10,478 bases of DNA from Ignavibacteriales bacterium (GTDB lineage Bacteria > Bacteroidota > Ignavibacteria > Ignavibacteriales > Melioribacteraceae), in contig JALWSN010000597.1 in the NCBI GenBank assembly GCA_027080245.1, forward strand, positions 1-10,478. The letters are read 5' to 3'. Shown one piece after another: positions 1-9,100 of the stretch. A program made the translations under genes and the position numbers. Under the pieces are notes generated by a model. It did not search any database. It saw nothing but the letters and a program-made list of their open reading frames with translations, and was not told where the DNA came from. How positions within the stretch are numbered: the first letter of the stretch is position 1; every line of letters starts with the position of its first letter.

Positions 1-1
1 G

Positions 2-778
2 CCGGTAATTGACCATTGCGAAGAATCCAGCTTGGCGGGCGGAGCAATGAACGAAGGGCTTAATTCCACAAAATTGGGCATGCCGCCGGTTCCCACGATA
101 GCGGAGGATTTAATTGTGGCGAGGGACATTTTAATTGCCGAGTATTTGAATTTGCCAGTTCACATTGCTCACATCAGTTCGAAAAAATCAGTTCAATTGG
201 TTAGGGAGGCAAAGGCAAGGGGAGTGAAAGTAACGGCAGAGGCAACGCCCCACCATTTTAGTTTAACGGACGAAGCTTTAATTTCTTACGACCCAAATTT
301 CAAAATGAACCCGCCATTGCGCTCGCAGGAGGATGTCCGGGAAATAATTGAAGGCTTGCGGGACGGAACAATTGATTGCATTGCCAGCGACCATGCGCCG
401 CATTCCCCGGAAGAAAAGGAATTAGAGTTCATCTACGCACCCAACGGGATAATTGGGCTGGAAACTTCCGTAGGATTGGCTTTCACGGAGTTATTTCATA
501 AAGGAATTCTTTCATTGCCCCGTTTGGTGGAGAAATTTGCAATTGCGCCGCGTAGAATTTTGGGATTGGAAATACCTTCGTTTACATCTGGCTCTAAGGC
601 TGAAATTACAATTTTTGATCCCGATTTAATCTGGACTGTGGAGGCGGAAAAGTTTAAATCTAAGTCAAAAAACACGCCGTTCGACAGGAAAATTCTTACA
701 GGCAAAGCTATTGGAGTCATCAACAATAATCAGATGTTTTTAGAGGATGAGTTTATTACGCTTGCCCAAAAAGTGTAG
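2..778 (+). CDS. pyrC: Dihydroorotase, C-terminal part (5' end outside window)
   Basis: Zinc enzyme of de novo pyrimidine synthesis that interconverts carbamoyl-aspartate and dihydroorotate in the cytoplasm. The reading frame is already open at base 2 and runs 258 codons to TAG, so the N-terminal part is missing; full-length type I dihydroorotases are about 420-430 residues, so roughly 170 residues, including the HxH metal motif, lie upstream. Visible family motifs in order are DHCEE (metal-binding His, near the start), HIAHISS, EATPHHF (metal-binding His) and ASDHAPHS (catalytic Asp followed by the substrate-binding His), then the usual C-terminal strand region with GSKAEITIFDPD. The spacing of these motifs fits the long, bacterial type I enzyme rather than allantoinase or hydantoinase, though those relatives share the fold. 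A TTG inside the frame at 32 is not a real start, because homologous sequence continues upstream of it. No key residue in the visible part is missing. It is followed by 258 non-coding bases, so it probably ends its own transcription unit. Confidence 0.93.
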   Translation, partial: PVIDHCEESSLAGGAMNEGLNSTKLGMPPVPTIAEDLIVARDILIAEYLNLPVHIAHISSKKSVQLVREAKARGVKVTAEATPHHFSLTDEALISYDPNFKMNPPLRSQEDVREIIEGLRDGTIDCIASDHAPHSPEEKELEFIYAPNGIIGLETSVGLAFTELFHKGILSLPRLVEKFAIAPRRILGLEIPSFTSGSKAEITIFDPDLIWTVEAEKFKSKSKNTPFDRKILTGKAIGVINNNQMFLEDEFITLAQKV

Positions 779-883
779 CGGCATTTAAACAATTATTCCT
801 GTTTTTTGAACAACACACCTGCGGTAGTGAATGATATTAAAGGGAAAAGAGAAAATTTTTATTTTTGAATTTAATCCCGTATT

Positions 884-963
884 TTTCATTATCTGAAATT
901 CACGCAATAATTGGAAGAAAATTAACGAGCAGTTTAACCTGTGAAGCAAATTTCATTCGTTCA
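884..963. promoter_or_regulatory. Cluster of TGAA/TTCA dyads, possible activator sites
   Basis: Several short inverted repeats share the same half-site: TTTCA-N5-TGAAA at 884-898, TGAA-A-TTCA at 894-902, TGAA-N6-TTCA at 942-955, and another TTCA at 960-963. They lie roughly 55-135 bases upstream of the start point expected from the sigma-54 promoter at 990-1006, which is where enhancer-binding activators normally bind. The half-sites are short and AT-rich, so chance is a serious alternative. Confidence 0.2.
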
Positions 964-989
964 TAAATGCAGGAGATAATAAAGCCTTT

Positions 990-1006
990 TTGGCACGCTA
1001 ATTGTT
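990..1006 (+). promoter_or_regulatory. Candidate sigma-54 (-24/-12) promoter
   Basis: The sequence TTGGCACG-N4-TTGTT matches the RpoN consensus TGGCAC-N5-TTGCW at all conserved positions except the C of the -12 GC, which is T here. The -24 GG (992-993) and the -12 dinucleotide (1004-1005) are separated by exactly ten bases, the invariant spacing for sigma-54. Transcription would begin near 1017, giving a leader of about 20 bases that contains the AAAGGT ribosome binding site at 1025-1030, followed by ATG at 1037. Sigma-54 promoters need an AAA+ activator; none is encoded here. Confidence 0.6.
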
Positions 1007-1036
1007 TCTTCTAAGAGAAAACACAAAGGTTAAAAA

Positions 1037-1867
1037 ATGAAAGCACAAAAAATTAAACTCTTCGTTACATTTGCAACGATTGCGTTTTTAATGGCTTCTT
1101 GCAAACTTAAAGAAATAACCGACAACACGCCGCCGCCGCCCCCGACAAATGTTTACACAGTTTCGGGTGATAATCGTGTGGACATTTTTTGGGATAAAAG
1201 CAATGCGCCCGATTTAGCGGGTTACAGAATTTACGTAAGCGACGCCTACGACGGAGCTTATTCTTTAATAGGTTCCACAATAACAAATTATTACGTTGAT
1301 TACAATGCGGTTAACGGCACCACTTATTATTACGCCGTTACTGCATACGATATCTACGGCAACGAAAGCGATTTAAGCAAAGATATTGTACACGACACTC
1401 CACGGCCGGAAGGATTTGGCAGGGTAGTTTACGATTACAATCTTTTTCCAAAAAAGGCAGGCTATGCCTTTGGAATTAACAGGGTTGTGGCTTACGACGA
1501 TTCGCTAACGGATTTCTTCTACGAGAATTATCGGGATAGCGCTTATTACATTGATGTCTGGAGCGATACTGAAATTCAAGATATGGGTCCAACTAACGAT
1601 ATTTACGACGTCGACAAAGCGCCCGAACGCGGCTGGGTTCCATTAAATCCGGGTGACAATATTAAATACGTTGAAGCCATCAAAGGGCATACTTACGTAA
1701 TCTGGACTTTCGACAATCATTTTGCCAAAATAAGAATTTCCGATGTTTCCTCCGTTAGGATTATGTTTGATTGGGCTTACCAATTAGACGCCGGCAATCC
1801 CGAATTGAAAAGCGGAAGAGTTTTAAGAGGCAGGAGCGTTGAAAAAGTTATTAAAGTAAAAAGATAA
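1037..1867 (+). CDS. Lipoprotein with one fibronectin type III domain
   Basis: Predicted exported lipoprotein of 276 residues; its function is not known. Residues 1-21 form a typical lipoprotein signal (basic start, hydrophobic core) ending in the lipobox MASC, with Cys22 as the lipidated residue. A short spacer with five consecutive prolines (32-36) leads into a fibronectin type III domain at about 37-120, recognisable from the VDIFWDKS...DLAGYRIYVS pattern, the YYYAVTAYD strand and the NESDLS end. The rest (about 125-276) is rich in Tyr, Asp and Trp and looks all-beta; the GHTYVIWTFDNHFAKIRI stretch recalls HmuY-like haem-binding lipoproteins of Bacteroidota, but this is a weak resemblance. 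The start is the ATG with AAAGGT seven to eight bases upstream, and it places the signal peptide correctly. It is the first gene after the sigma-54 promoter candidate. FN3 domains usually serve as spacers or binding modules on the cell surface, so an adhesive or scaffold role is possible. Confidence 0.85.
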   Translation: MKAQKIKLFVTFATIAFLMASCKLKEITDNTPPPPPTNVYTVSGDNRVDIFWDKSNAPDLAGYRIYVSDAYDGAYSLIGSTITNYYVDYNAVNGTTYYYAVTAYDIYGNESDLSKDIVHDTPRPEGFGRVVYDYNLFPKKAGYAFGINRVVAYDDSLTDFFYENYRDSAYYIDVWSDTEIQDMGPTNDIYDVDKAPERGWVPLNPGDNIKYVEAIKGHTYVIWTFDNHFAKIRISDVSSVRIMFDWAYQLDAGNPELKSGRVLRGRSVEKVIKVKR

Positions 1868-1881
1868 ATCCCAGGGTTATG

Positions 1882-1905
1882 AAATAATTGTTGTTTTGAT
1901 TATTT
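1882..1905 (+). terminator. Weak AT-only hairpin between lipoprotein and DUF4783 genes
   Basis: AAATAAT (1882-1888) and ATTATTT (1899-1905) form a perfect seven-base inverted repeat with a ten-base loop. The stem has no G-C pair and no clear T-run follows, so it would be a poor intrinsic terminator. It is noted because it lies in the only sizeable gap of the four-gene cluster and might attenuate transcription or mark a processing site. Confidence 0.15.
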
Positions 1906-1923
1906 TATTGCTCTTAAAATTTT

Positions 1924-1928
1924 GAAGG
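1924..1928 (+). promoter_or_regulatory. Ribosome binding site that fixes the start at 1934
   Basis: GAAGG ends five bases before the ATG at 1934. A TTG at 1922 would also open the frame, four codons earlier, but it would bury this site inside the coding sequence and has no purine-rich motif of its own. The ATG also gives the cleaner MKK signal-peptide start. Confidence 0.6.
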
Positions 1929-1933
1929 CGGTA

Positions 1934-2344
1934 ATGAAGAAATTATTGTTGATTATTGTAATAATTTTGTTCGGCTCGATTAAAGGCTTTTCTCAGGGGA
2001 AAGGGAATTCCGCCGTAATTTTTAAAGCGTTCGAGAACGCGTTTAATTATTCGAATCCCGCGTTATTAAGCACCTACCTTGCCGACGAGACCTACCTAAG
2101 CGTTAAGAGCGAATATTCGGGCTATTATTCCAAAAGTCAGGCTTTTTACATTCTACAGGATTTTATTAGTTCTTATGCCCCCTTTAAAATTAAGTTTACT
2201 CACAAACGTTTGGATTCCTCCTCTCCCTTCGCCGAAGGGGTTTTATTCTTTTCTTTAAGAGGCAGGCGGCAACGTGCCAAAGTGTTTGTTTCCCTCGAAG
2301 AGCAAAAGGGCAATTTCGTAATAGCTCAAATAACAATCGACTAA
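1934..2344 (+). CDS. Small exported DUF4783-like protein
   Basis: Predicted secreted or periplasmic protein of 136 residues from the ATG at 1934. Residues 1-19 are a signal peptide (MKKLLLIIVIILFGSIKGFS, with cleavage likely near FSQ). The mature part reads like DUF4783, a small family widespread in Bacteroidota: an early helix with FKAFENAFNYSNPALLSTYL, a strand ending in a YYSKSQAFYILQDF helix motif, a THKR strand, an AEGVLFFSLRGRR strand and a closing VFVSLEEQKGNFVIAQITID strand pair. This helix-then-curved-sheet order resembles the NTF2-like fold. The residues expected for an NTF2-type enzyme are not evident, so a binding role is more likely. Its biochemical function is unknown. The stop codon lies nine bases before the next ATG, so it is almost certainly translated from the same message as the kinase and may act in the periplasm near its sensor regions; that last point is inference. 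Confidence 0.78.
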   Translation: MKKLLLIIVIILFGSIKGFSQGKGNSAVIFKAFENAFNYSNPALLSTYLADETYLSVKSEYSGYYSKSQAFYILQDFISSYAPFKIKFTHKRLDSSSPFAEGVLFFSLRGRRQRAKVFVSLEEQKGNFVIAQITID

Positions 2345-2353
2345 ATACTTACA

Positions 2354-5300
2354 ATGAATTCCAGTTTACAAAGAGTAAGTCTTATTTTATTTGGCTTTTC
2401 CATTGCCGCCGTTATTTCCCTGCGTTTGTTTCAACCAGTAAGAGAAAGAAGAATAAGGGATGAATTTGTAAAGCTGCGTACGGAAAAATTATTTCAAAAA
2501 AGTTCGAAAGCAAATAGTTTGATTCAAAAGGAAGAGGCGGAGTTACTAAAAAATTTAAACAGGATAAAAAATTTATTTAAGCATTACTTAAAAAGCTCGA
2601 AGCCATTCTTAATGAAAAGTGTTTTTAACGAAACTCCCAAAGAGAACTTGCATTCTCTTGCTATTTGGCAGGGGGATTCGATGATCGTTTGGGAAAACAA
2701 TCCAGGACTTTCATTAAATTTCAAGAATGATTATTTGCCTCGCGAGACGTTTTTTTCGGTCAGACCGCTAACAGCGTCGCTTGCCGCATACGATACTTTA
2801 AGATTTGAGGGAAAATATTATATTATAAAGCTTTCGAAAATAGTTGAAAAATTTTACAAAATTGAAAACGATTATTTTGAGCCTGTTAGCTTGAACGAAA
2901 AGTTTTCGGAACTATTAAAAGTTGAAACAAATTTGATTTTTAATCCCAAAGCGTTTCCTTCCGAAAACAAAAGCGTTTATTCTTTTGTAATTTACAATAA
3001 CTATAACAACAAGATTGGGCTATTGAATTTTGAAAAGCCAAACGTAAGTTACGAAATAAAGCTTTTACGAATTCAGACAAGAAAGGTTGTTTCCGTTTTG
3101 TTGGTTTTTTCCTTCATCCTACTTTTAATTGTCTTAAGTTCCTTCTTTAGAAAACTAAACGGATTTGGCAAAGTAACGGTATTAATTTTTGTAGCGATTA
3201 TTTTAAGGTATTTAATTTATTACGTTAATTTAGTTTCAAATTTTTTCAAAGGAGGCATTGCCTCGCCTCAATATTTTTCCTCGAGGTTTGGCGGAGGGAT
3301 TGCGCGCAATCCGTTAGAACTATTTATTACAATTGTTTTCGGCGCGGTTATTTCGATTTTTGCGCTTAAATATTTTAGGGAAAGCCCAAGAGACTGTAAA
3401 GGCAAACGAAAATGGCTTAATATTTTAAGCTTAATTCTTATATCGGCGTTTCTTCCTCTTTATTTTCGGGGTTTTGCCGCCTCTATTCAGAGTTTTATTT
3501 TTAGTTCTTCGCTACAATACTTTTCCCAAAATTCACTTTTCCCGGGCTGGATAAAAATATTCATGCTGTTCAATCTTTTTTTACTTGGCGCTGGTTTTTT
3601 TAATTTCTTAATTATTTTCGTAGATTATTTTTTGAAATCTGTTATTAAATATTTGAATATTAAATTAAAATATTCAAAAATAGCGGCTTCTTTAATTTTA
3701 TTATTTTCATTTTCAATTTTCAATTTAATTTACCCGTCATTGTTGCTCCCGTACTATTTAAAATTAATTTTATTGGTTGCGGCGTTGTTGGTTTCGCGAG
3801 AGGTTTTTAGTAAAAGCAAGATTAATTATTGGGGTTATTTGTATTTATTAATTTGCGCGTCCGTTTTTTCTTTGATTATTCTTTCAAGCTTTAGCGGTCA
3901 GTACAAAAAGAAATCTCTTAAACTTGCCGCAAAGGAAATGGACAGACCAAAAGTTAATCTTTACAAGTTTTGGATAAAACAATTGTTAAAGGACGCTAGA
4001 ACGAACAATTCCCTAAAATATTCCTTCCTAAACGGAGGCAATCTTAACGCGGAAGCGTTTAAAATCTGGAGCAATTCGCCGTTTCAAAAGGGCAATGTTC
4101 CAATAAGCGTTAGTTTTTGGGATTCAACAAATAAAATAATAGGTTTATATTCATATAATATTTATGATAGCAATAATTTAGATTACAAAATATTGTCAAA
4201 AGTAAATAATAATAAAGATACGGTCTTTGTCTTTAATAATTCAAAGATTGTTGGAATTACGAAAAACATTTTGCCTCGTCGTAAAAAATTGACCATGATT
4301 GTTTGCGTTAATTCCCGCTTTAATAAAATTACGGAACCAAAGTTCGTTACAAGCAGGAGATTGTTGAACAAAATTAGAATTGGAGAAAAAGATTTATTTG
4401 CTTTTAGTATTAACGGAAACAAGATTATTAATGAAGAAGGCGAATTTGAATTGCCCAAATCTCACATTAAATTATTCAAAGAAATAATGAAAGGTAAAAA
4501 CGAGGCATGGACGGAATTAAAATTGAACGGCAATTCATTTTTAATTTATTTGCATGGGGTAAAAGAAAGGAAGGCTAATCTTATTAAAGTAATAGGGTTA
4601 AAGGAGAGCGATTTATCTTTAAGTTGGTTCTATTTTGTTAAGCTATTCTTTTACCATTCTTTAATTATTTTGTTGATTGTTTTATCTTCGTTTATTTTTT
4701 CAGTAGTTAAACAACGTAAGGTCAAGTTTAATTTCAGGGGCAGACTTATTACGGCTTTTTTAATTGTGGCTTTAATTCCGTTAATTTTCCTTGCCTCTTA
4801 TTTGCGCAGTTTAACTTATTTAAAAAATAGCGCGTCCGTTCGTGAAAATTTAAAGGAAAAGACTCGGATGGTTATCTCTTATCTTCAATCTCATTGGGAC
4901 GAAACCGAGCCGTATAAAACGCTTCGAGACGCCTCGGACGATTTAAGAATAAATTATTCTTTGTACTATCGTAATAATTTGATTTACTCCACGTTAAAGA
5001 AATATTATGATATCGACTTGCTTAGTAGTTTGTTAAATTACAAAGCTAAAGTAAATATTGAAGAGCAAGCGCTGACGGGAACATTAGTTTCCGAGAAAGT
5101 TGAAAAGTTTAATTATTCCTCTTTTTACAAGATGATTAAAATTCAAAACGTTCCGTTTGTGCTTGAAGTTAACAATGCTTTCAATCAAATTTTGCTTCCA
5201 ATGTCCGGGTCGGATTTTGACGTATTCCTTTTCGGGATTTATTCCATTGCGGTTATTATTACTTTGCTTTTTAGCGCATTGTTGGCAAATCAAATTTCCA

Positions 5301-6115
5301 ATCCGATTCACAAATTAACGAGAGCGGCTTTGGCAGTGGGGCAAGGGGACCTTGATTTAAGGATTTCCGAAAACTACTTTGGCGAAATTGGAGAATTAAT
5401 TAAAGGATTTAATTTAATGATTGAAAGATTGAAAAAAAGTCAAAGAGAAATAACTGCAATGGAAAGGGAAATTGCCTGGAGGGAAATGGCTAAGCAAGTG
5501 GCTCACGAAATTAAAAATCCTTTAACCCCAATGAAATTAAACGTTCAGCATTTGCGCGCCGCGTTCAACGACAAGGCGGAAGATTTTGAAAAAATATTTT
5601 TTACAGTGACAGATAATTTAATTCGCCAAATTGAAACGTTAAAAAAAATAGCGACGGAATTTAGCAGACTTGCCAAGATGCCAGAGGCAACGTTAAAGGA
5701 ACTGGATTTGACTAAAGTTGTTCGCGAAATTACCGAGCTTTACGCGGATGAAAATCTTGAATTGACGGTAACTTGGAAAAAGCCTGTTATTATTAAGGGA
5801 GACGAGGATAACTTACGCAGAACCCTTATTAACATTGTGCGAAACGCAATTCAAGCCAAAGCGAAAAAAATTATTTTTATTCTTTCCGAAGACGAACAAA
5901 CTTTCATACTCGACGTTAAAGATAACGGTATGGGAATTGAGTCTGCCTTCCAAAATAAAATATTCGAAGCAGAGTTTACCACTAAGAAGGAAGGAATGGG
6001 AATGGGGCTTGCGATTGTTAAGAATATTTTGGAGGAGATGAACGCTTCCATTTCGTTATTGGAAAGTTCGGCGGCGGGAACTACTTTTAGAATTGTTTTT
6101 CCAAAGAATAATTAA
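2354..6115 (+). CDS. Large polytopic NtrY-like sensor histidine kinase
   Basis: Membrane-bound sensor kinase of 1253 residues that should autophosphorylate on His1051 and pass the phosphate to a response regulator not present in this window. Hydrophobic segments at about 7-25, 244-264, 273-297, 321-341, 354-373, 400-427, 443-464, 466-481, 492-513, 764-785, 798-818 and 957-978 give twelve membrane passes. With the N-terminus inside, the soluble stretches 26-243, 514-763 and 819-956 all fall outside the cytoplasm. The basic KQRKVKFNFRGR linker at about 786-797 is cytoplasmic, as the positive-inside rule predicts. A HAMP domain follows (about 978-1030, with SNPIHKLTRAA and the GEIGELIKGFN helix), then the H-box VAHEIKNPLTPMKL (His1051), N-box with Asn1160 and Asn1164, G1 box DNGMGIE (Asp1190), an FTTK F-box and the G2 box GMGMGLAI (from Gly1214). 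All catalytic boxes are intact. The WREMAKQVAHEIKNPLTP wording is typical of NtrY-type kinases. The protein is far longer than classical NtrY (about 750 residues), has no visible PAS domain and has an extra eight-pass block. The start has no obvious Shine-Dalgarno, so it is probably translationally coupled to the gene nine bases upstream. Confidence 0.9.
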   Translation: MNSSLQRVSLILFGFSIAAVISLRLFQPVRERRIRDEFVKLRTEKLFQKSSKANSLIQKEEAELLKNLNRIKNLFKHYLKSSKPFLMKSVFNETPKENLHSLAIWQGDSMIVWENNPGLSLNFKNDYLPRETFFSVRPLTASLAAYDTLRFEGKYYIIKLSKIVEKFYKIENDYFEPVSLNEKFSELLKVETNLIFNPKAFPSENKSVYSFVIYNNYNNKIGLLNFEKPNVSYEIKLLRIQTRKVVSVLLVFSFILLLIVLSSFFRKLNGFGKVTVLIFVAIILRYLIYYVNLVSNFFKGGIASPQYFSSRFGGGIARNPLELFITIVFGAVISIFALKYFRESPRDCKGKRKWLNILSLILISAFLPLYFRGFAASIQSFIFSSSLQYFSQNSLFPGWIKIFMLFNLFLLGAGFFNFLIIFVDYFLKSVIKYLNIKLKYSKIAASLILLFSFSIFNLIYPSLLLPYYLKLILLVAALLVSREVFSKSKINYWGYLYLLICASVFSLIILSSFSGQYKKKSLKLAAKEMDRPKVNLYKFWIKQLLKDARTNNSLKYSFLNGGNLNAEAFKIWSNSPFQKGNVPISVSFWDSTNKIIGLYSYNIYDSNNLDYKILSKVNNNKDTVFVFNNSKIVGITKNILPRRKKLTMIVCVNSRFNKITEPKFVTSRRLLNKIRIGEKDLFAFSINGNKIINEEGEFELPKSHIKLFKEIMKGKNEAWTELKLNGNSFLIYLHGVKERKANLIKVIGLKESDLSLSWFYFVKLFFYHSLIILLIVLSSFIFSVVKQRKVKFNFRGRLITAFLIVALIPLIFLASYLRSLTYLKNSASVRENLKEKTRMVISYLQSHWDETEPYKTLRDASDDLRINYSLYYRNNLIYSTLKKYYDIDLLSSLLNYKAKVNIEEQALTGTLVSEKVEKFNYSSFYKMIKIQNVPFVLEVNNAFNQILLPMSGSDFDVFLFGIYSIAVIITLLFSALLANQISNPIHKLTRAALAVGQGDLDLRISENYFGEIGELIKGFNLMIERLKKSQREITAMEREIAWREMAKQVAHEIKNPLTPMKLNVQHLRAAFNDKAEDFEKIFFTVTDNLIRQIETLKKIATEFSRLAKMPEATLKELDLTKVVREITELYADENLELTVTWKKPVIIKGDEDNLRRTLINIVRNAIQAKAKKIIFILSEDEQTFILDVKDNGMGIESAFQNKIFEAEFTTKKEGMGMGLAIVKNILEEMNASISLLESSAAGTTFRIVFPKNN

Positions 6116-6121
6116 GGTTGA

Positions 6122-9100
6122 ATGGAATTAACAGAATTTCAAAAGAGAGCTCTGGAAATCGACAAACACATTTCTTTAACCGCAAATGCGGGGTCGGGAA
6201 AAACATTTGTATTGGCAAAAAGATTTGTGGAAATTGCTCTAAGACAAGAGCTTCCGCTTAATAAAATTGCGGCAATCACTTTTACCGAAAAAGCGGCCGG
6301 CGAGCTTTACGTTAAAATATCAAAAGAAATAAACGAGCGCATTGCCAAGGAAAAAAATCCGAACGTAAAACGAAAGCTTTTGAGAATCAGAAACCAGCTT
6401 GTCTCATCAAATATTTCAACCATTCATTCTTTTTGTAATAGCCTGCTGAAAGAGTTTGCCCCCGAAGCCGGGCTCGACACGAACTTCGCTGTTATCGACG
6501 CTTCTGTTGCGAACGATTTAATCGACATGATTATTGCGGATTTCATCGAAACAAACATTGCGGAGGAAGCCGAAAGTCCGGAGGTTAAAAATGATTTGTT
6601 AGAGTTAATTCGTATTTTCGGTTCGACGAGAGCTTTGATTGCAAATCTCAGATTAATGTTCTACAAACGCAAGACTATTCTGAAGCTTTACGAAAATATT
6701 TACGATAAGAAAATTGAAGATATTGCTGCGAACTTCCACAATAAAGCGAATTTGTTGTTGGAAGAATTTTTAGGAATAGACTTAAATTTGTTCCTATCCA
6801 ATTTAATTGCGTTAAATGCTGAAGTGCTTTCGGCAGACCCGCGGAATAAATTTGGGAATGAATTTTTGGAAGTTTGTTCGCGAGTCGACATTCGGGGGAG
6901 CGACGTAATTTCCAATTTGAGAAAAATTAAATTTGCGCTTAAACCCTTGTTAACGCAAAATGGGAAGCTAAGAAAAAGAGGCTATTTACAAAAGATTAAG
7001 AATGTCGCTCTTCCGGTAGATACGGAGGAGTTGCAGAGGAAAATTGATTTGTTGCGCGAGGTCGATTTTGACGACGAAATAATTAAGAGCGAATTGTCGC
7101 TTGCCAAAACCGGCAAGTTGTTAATGAACGTTTTTCGCAATTTGGTTGAAATCTACGAAGAAAAGAAAAAAGAACAAAGTTACATTGATTTGGAAGACCT
7201 GTTGCTCGAAACGTTGAAATTATTGAAGAATAAAGAAGTGCAAGCAATGTTGTCCAATAAATTCAAGCATATTTTAGTTGACGAATATCAGGACACTAAC
7301 GAAGTTCAATACGAAATTTTAATGCCCCTTTTGAACGAGTTAAAGAAGGGAAAGTTGTTTATTGTGGGAGACGACAAACAGAGCATTTACATGTTTCGCG
7401 AAGCGGAGTTAGAAGTTTTTGGTAAAACAACGGAAAGGATTAAGCTTGAAAATAAAGGGGAAGGCGTTGTAGAATTACCGCACAGCTTCAGGCTTGCGCC
7501 AAACATCGCGTTCTTTACGAACCAGGTTTTTAGTAAAGTTTTTGCAAATCCTAATCCGAAATTTAACGAAGTAGGCTATTCGAATTTAATTTCAACAAGG
7601 GCGTTAAAAGAAGGGGGAGGAGTGGAAATATTGCTTTCCGAAGAAGACAGCGGGGAGGCAGAGGCGGCGCTTGTGGCGGCTAAAATTCAGGAGTTAAGAA
7701 ATCAAACGGGCATACCCTTTGCAAGCATTGCTGTTCTTTGCGCTCGCAGGGATTGGTTTAGTTTAATCTCCAAATCGTTGAACGAACGCAATCTTCCGTT
7801 TACAATTATCGGGAGCAAAGGATTTTTCCAGAATCAAGTAATTGCGGACGTTTACAATTACCTTGCTTTTTTAATTGACCAAAGCGACGACGCGGCGCTT
7901 GTTGGAATTCTCCGCTCGCCTTTCTTTTTTGTAAAAGACGAGGACTTGTTTAAAATTTCGCTTGAGCGGGGGGAGAGTTTTTACGAAAAACTTGCCTCTT
8001 TTGCGAGGAAAAATAAGAAAGCGGCTGAAATAGTTGAAAATATTGAGGAAAACATTTCTAATGCTTCCAGCCTTCCCTTAAATCAATTGCTTCGCAGGAT
8101 TGTCGTCGATTCCGGTTATTATTCGATAATAGCGGCAAGAAGAGAATTCCCAAATCAGTTGGCTAATTTAAATAAGCTGCTTAATATTTCGGTTGAGTTT
8201 CAAAACGAACCGTTTAATTCCTACTACGATTTTGTTGAGTATTTAAAAAATTCAATTGAGAAAAATGTTGAGGAAGGGGAGTCTGATTTAACCAGCGCCA
8301 CAGGAGCAATTCAAATAATGACGATTCATCAAGCAAAAGGCTTGGAGTTCGACGCGGTTTTTATTTTCAAAGCGCACGAAAAGATGAGACCGGAAAGCAT
8401 TAAATCCAAGGAAATAACAATCGAAAAGGATTTGGGAATAATGACGAAAGTTCCCATCGACAACGATTATTTTTCACCTTACAAAAAAGCACCTATTGCC
8501 GCGGTCGCTCAATATTATTTAAGACAAAAACAACTTGCGGAGTTCAAGAGACTTTTTTACGTGGCTGTTACGCGGGCAAAAAATCACCTGTTTATTTCAG
8601 GCGTAGCCAGGCGTTCAAATCAAGATAATTCATTTTTAGGAATGCTTGGCGCGGCTTTGGGAGTTGATTTTAAAAAAGAGGAAATCTTACTTTCGGGCTC
8701 GCTGGAAATTTTGCAAAACGCTAACGGTAAAAATAGAGAGCGGGAAGAAAAAATCAATCTAACTATTCCAATTACGCGGAAAATTGAAATTGAGAAAGGA
8801 AAGGAAACATCAGAGCAAGAAAAGGAATTGATTTCGGAAAGCCAAATAGCCGTTCAGAATGTAGAAGACATCCCTGAGAATGAAATATTCTCGGCAACGC
8901 GTCTTTCAATCTATTTGCAATGCCCTTTGAAATACAAGCTTATTTACGAACTTGGAATGGGCAAACTACTGAAAACATTGGAGAATATTAACTTTAATTT
9001 AACAAATAACGAGGACAACGACGATTATTTGCCCGCCAATATTGCCGGTTCCATTATTCACAAGGCGTTGGAAAAGGAAATTGACGCAAAGGGGATTGTT

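Noticed and set aside
786..807. AAACA/TGTTT hairpin followed by T-run after pyrC as a terminator
   Set aside because: The stem is only five base pairs with an eight-base loop and one G-C pair; too weak to call with confidence.
1922..1933. TTG start for the DUF4783-like gene
   Set aside because: The GAAGG site lies within this extension and is correctly spaced for the ATG at 1934.
4183..4458. Minus-strand open frame of 91 codons inside the kinase gene
   Set aside because: It lies wholly inside an intact conserved coding sequence, has no motif and no ribosome binding site; the same applies to the other antisense frames at 496-726, 5084-5311, 5851-6051 and 6700-6915, and to the + strand frame at 5835-6041.
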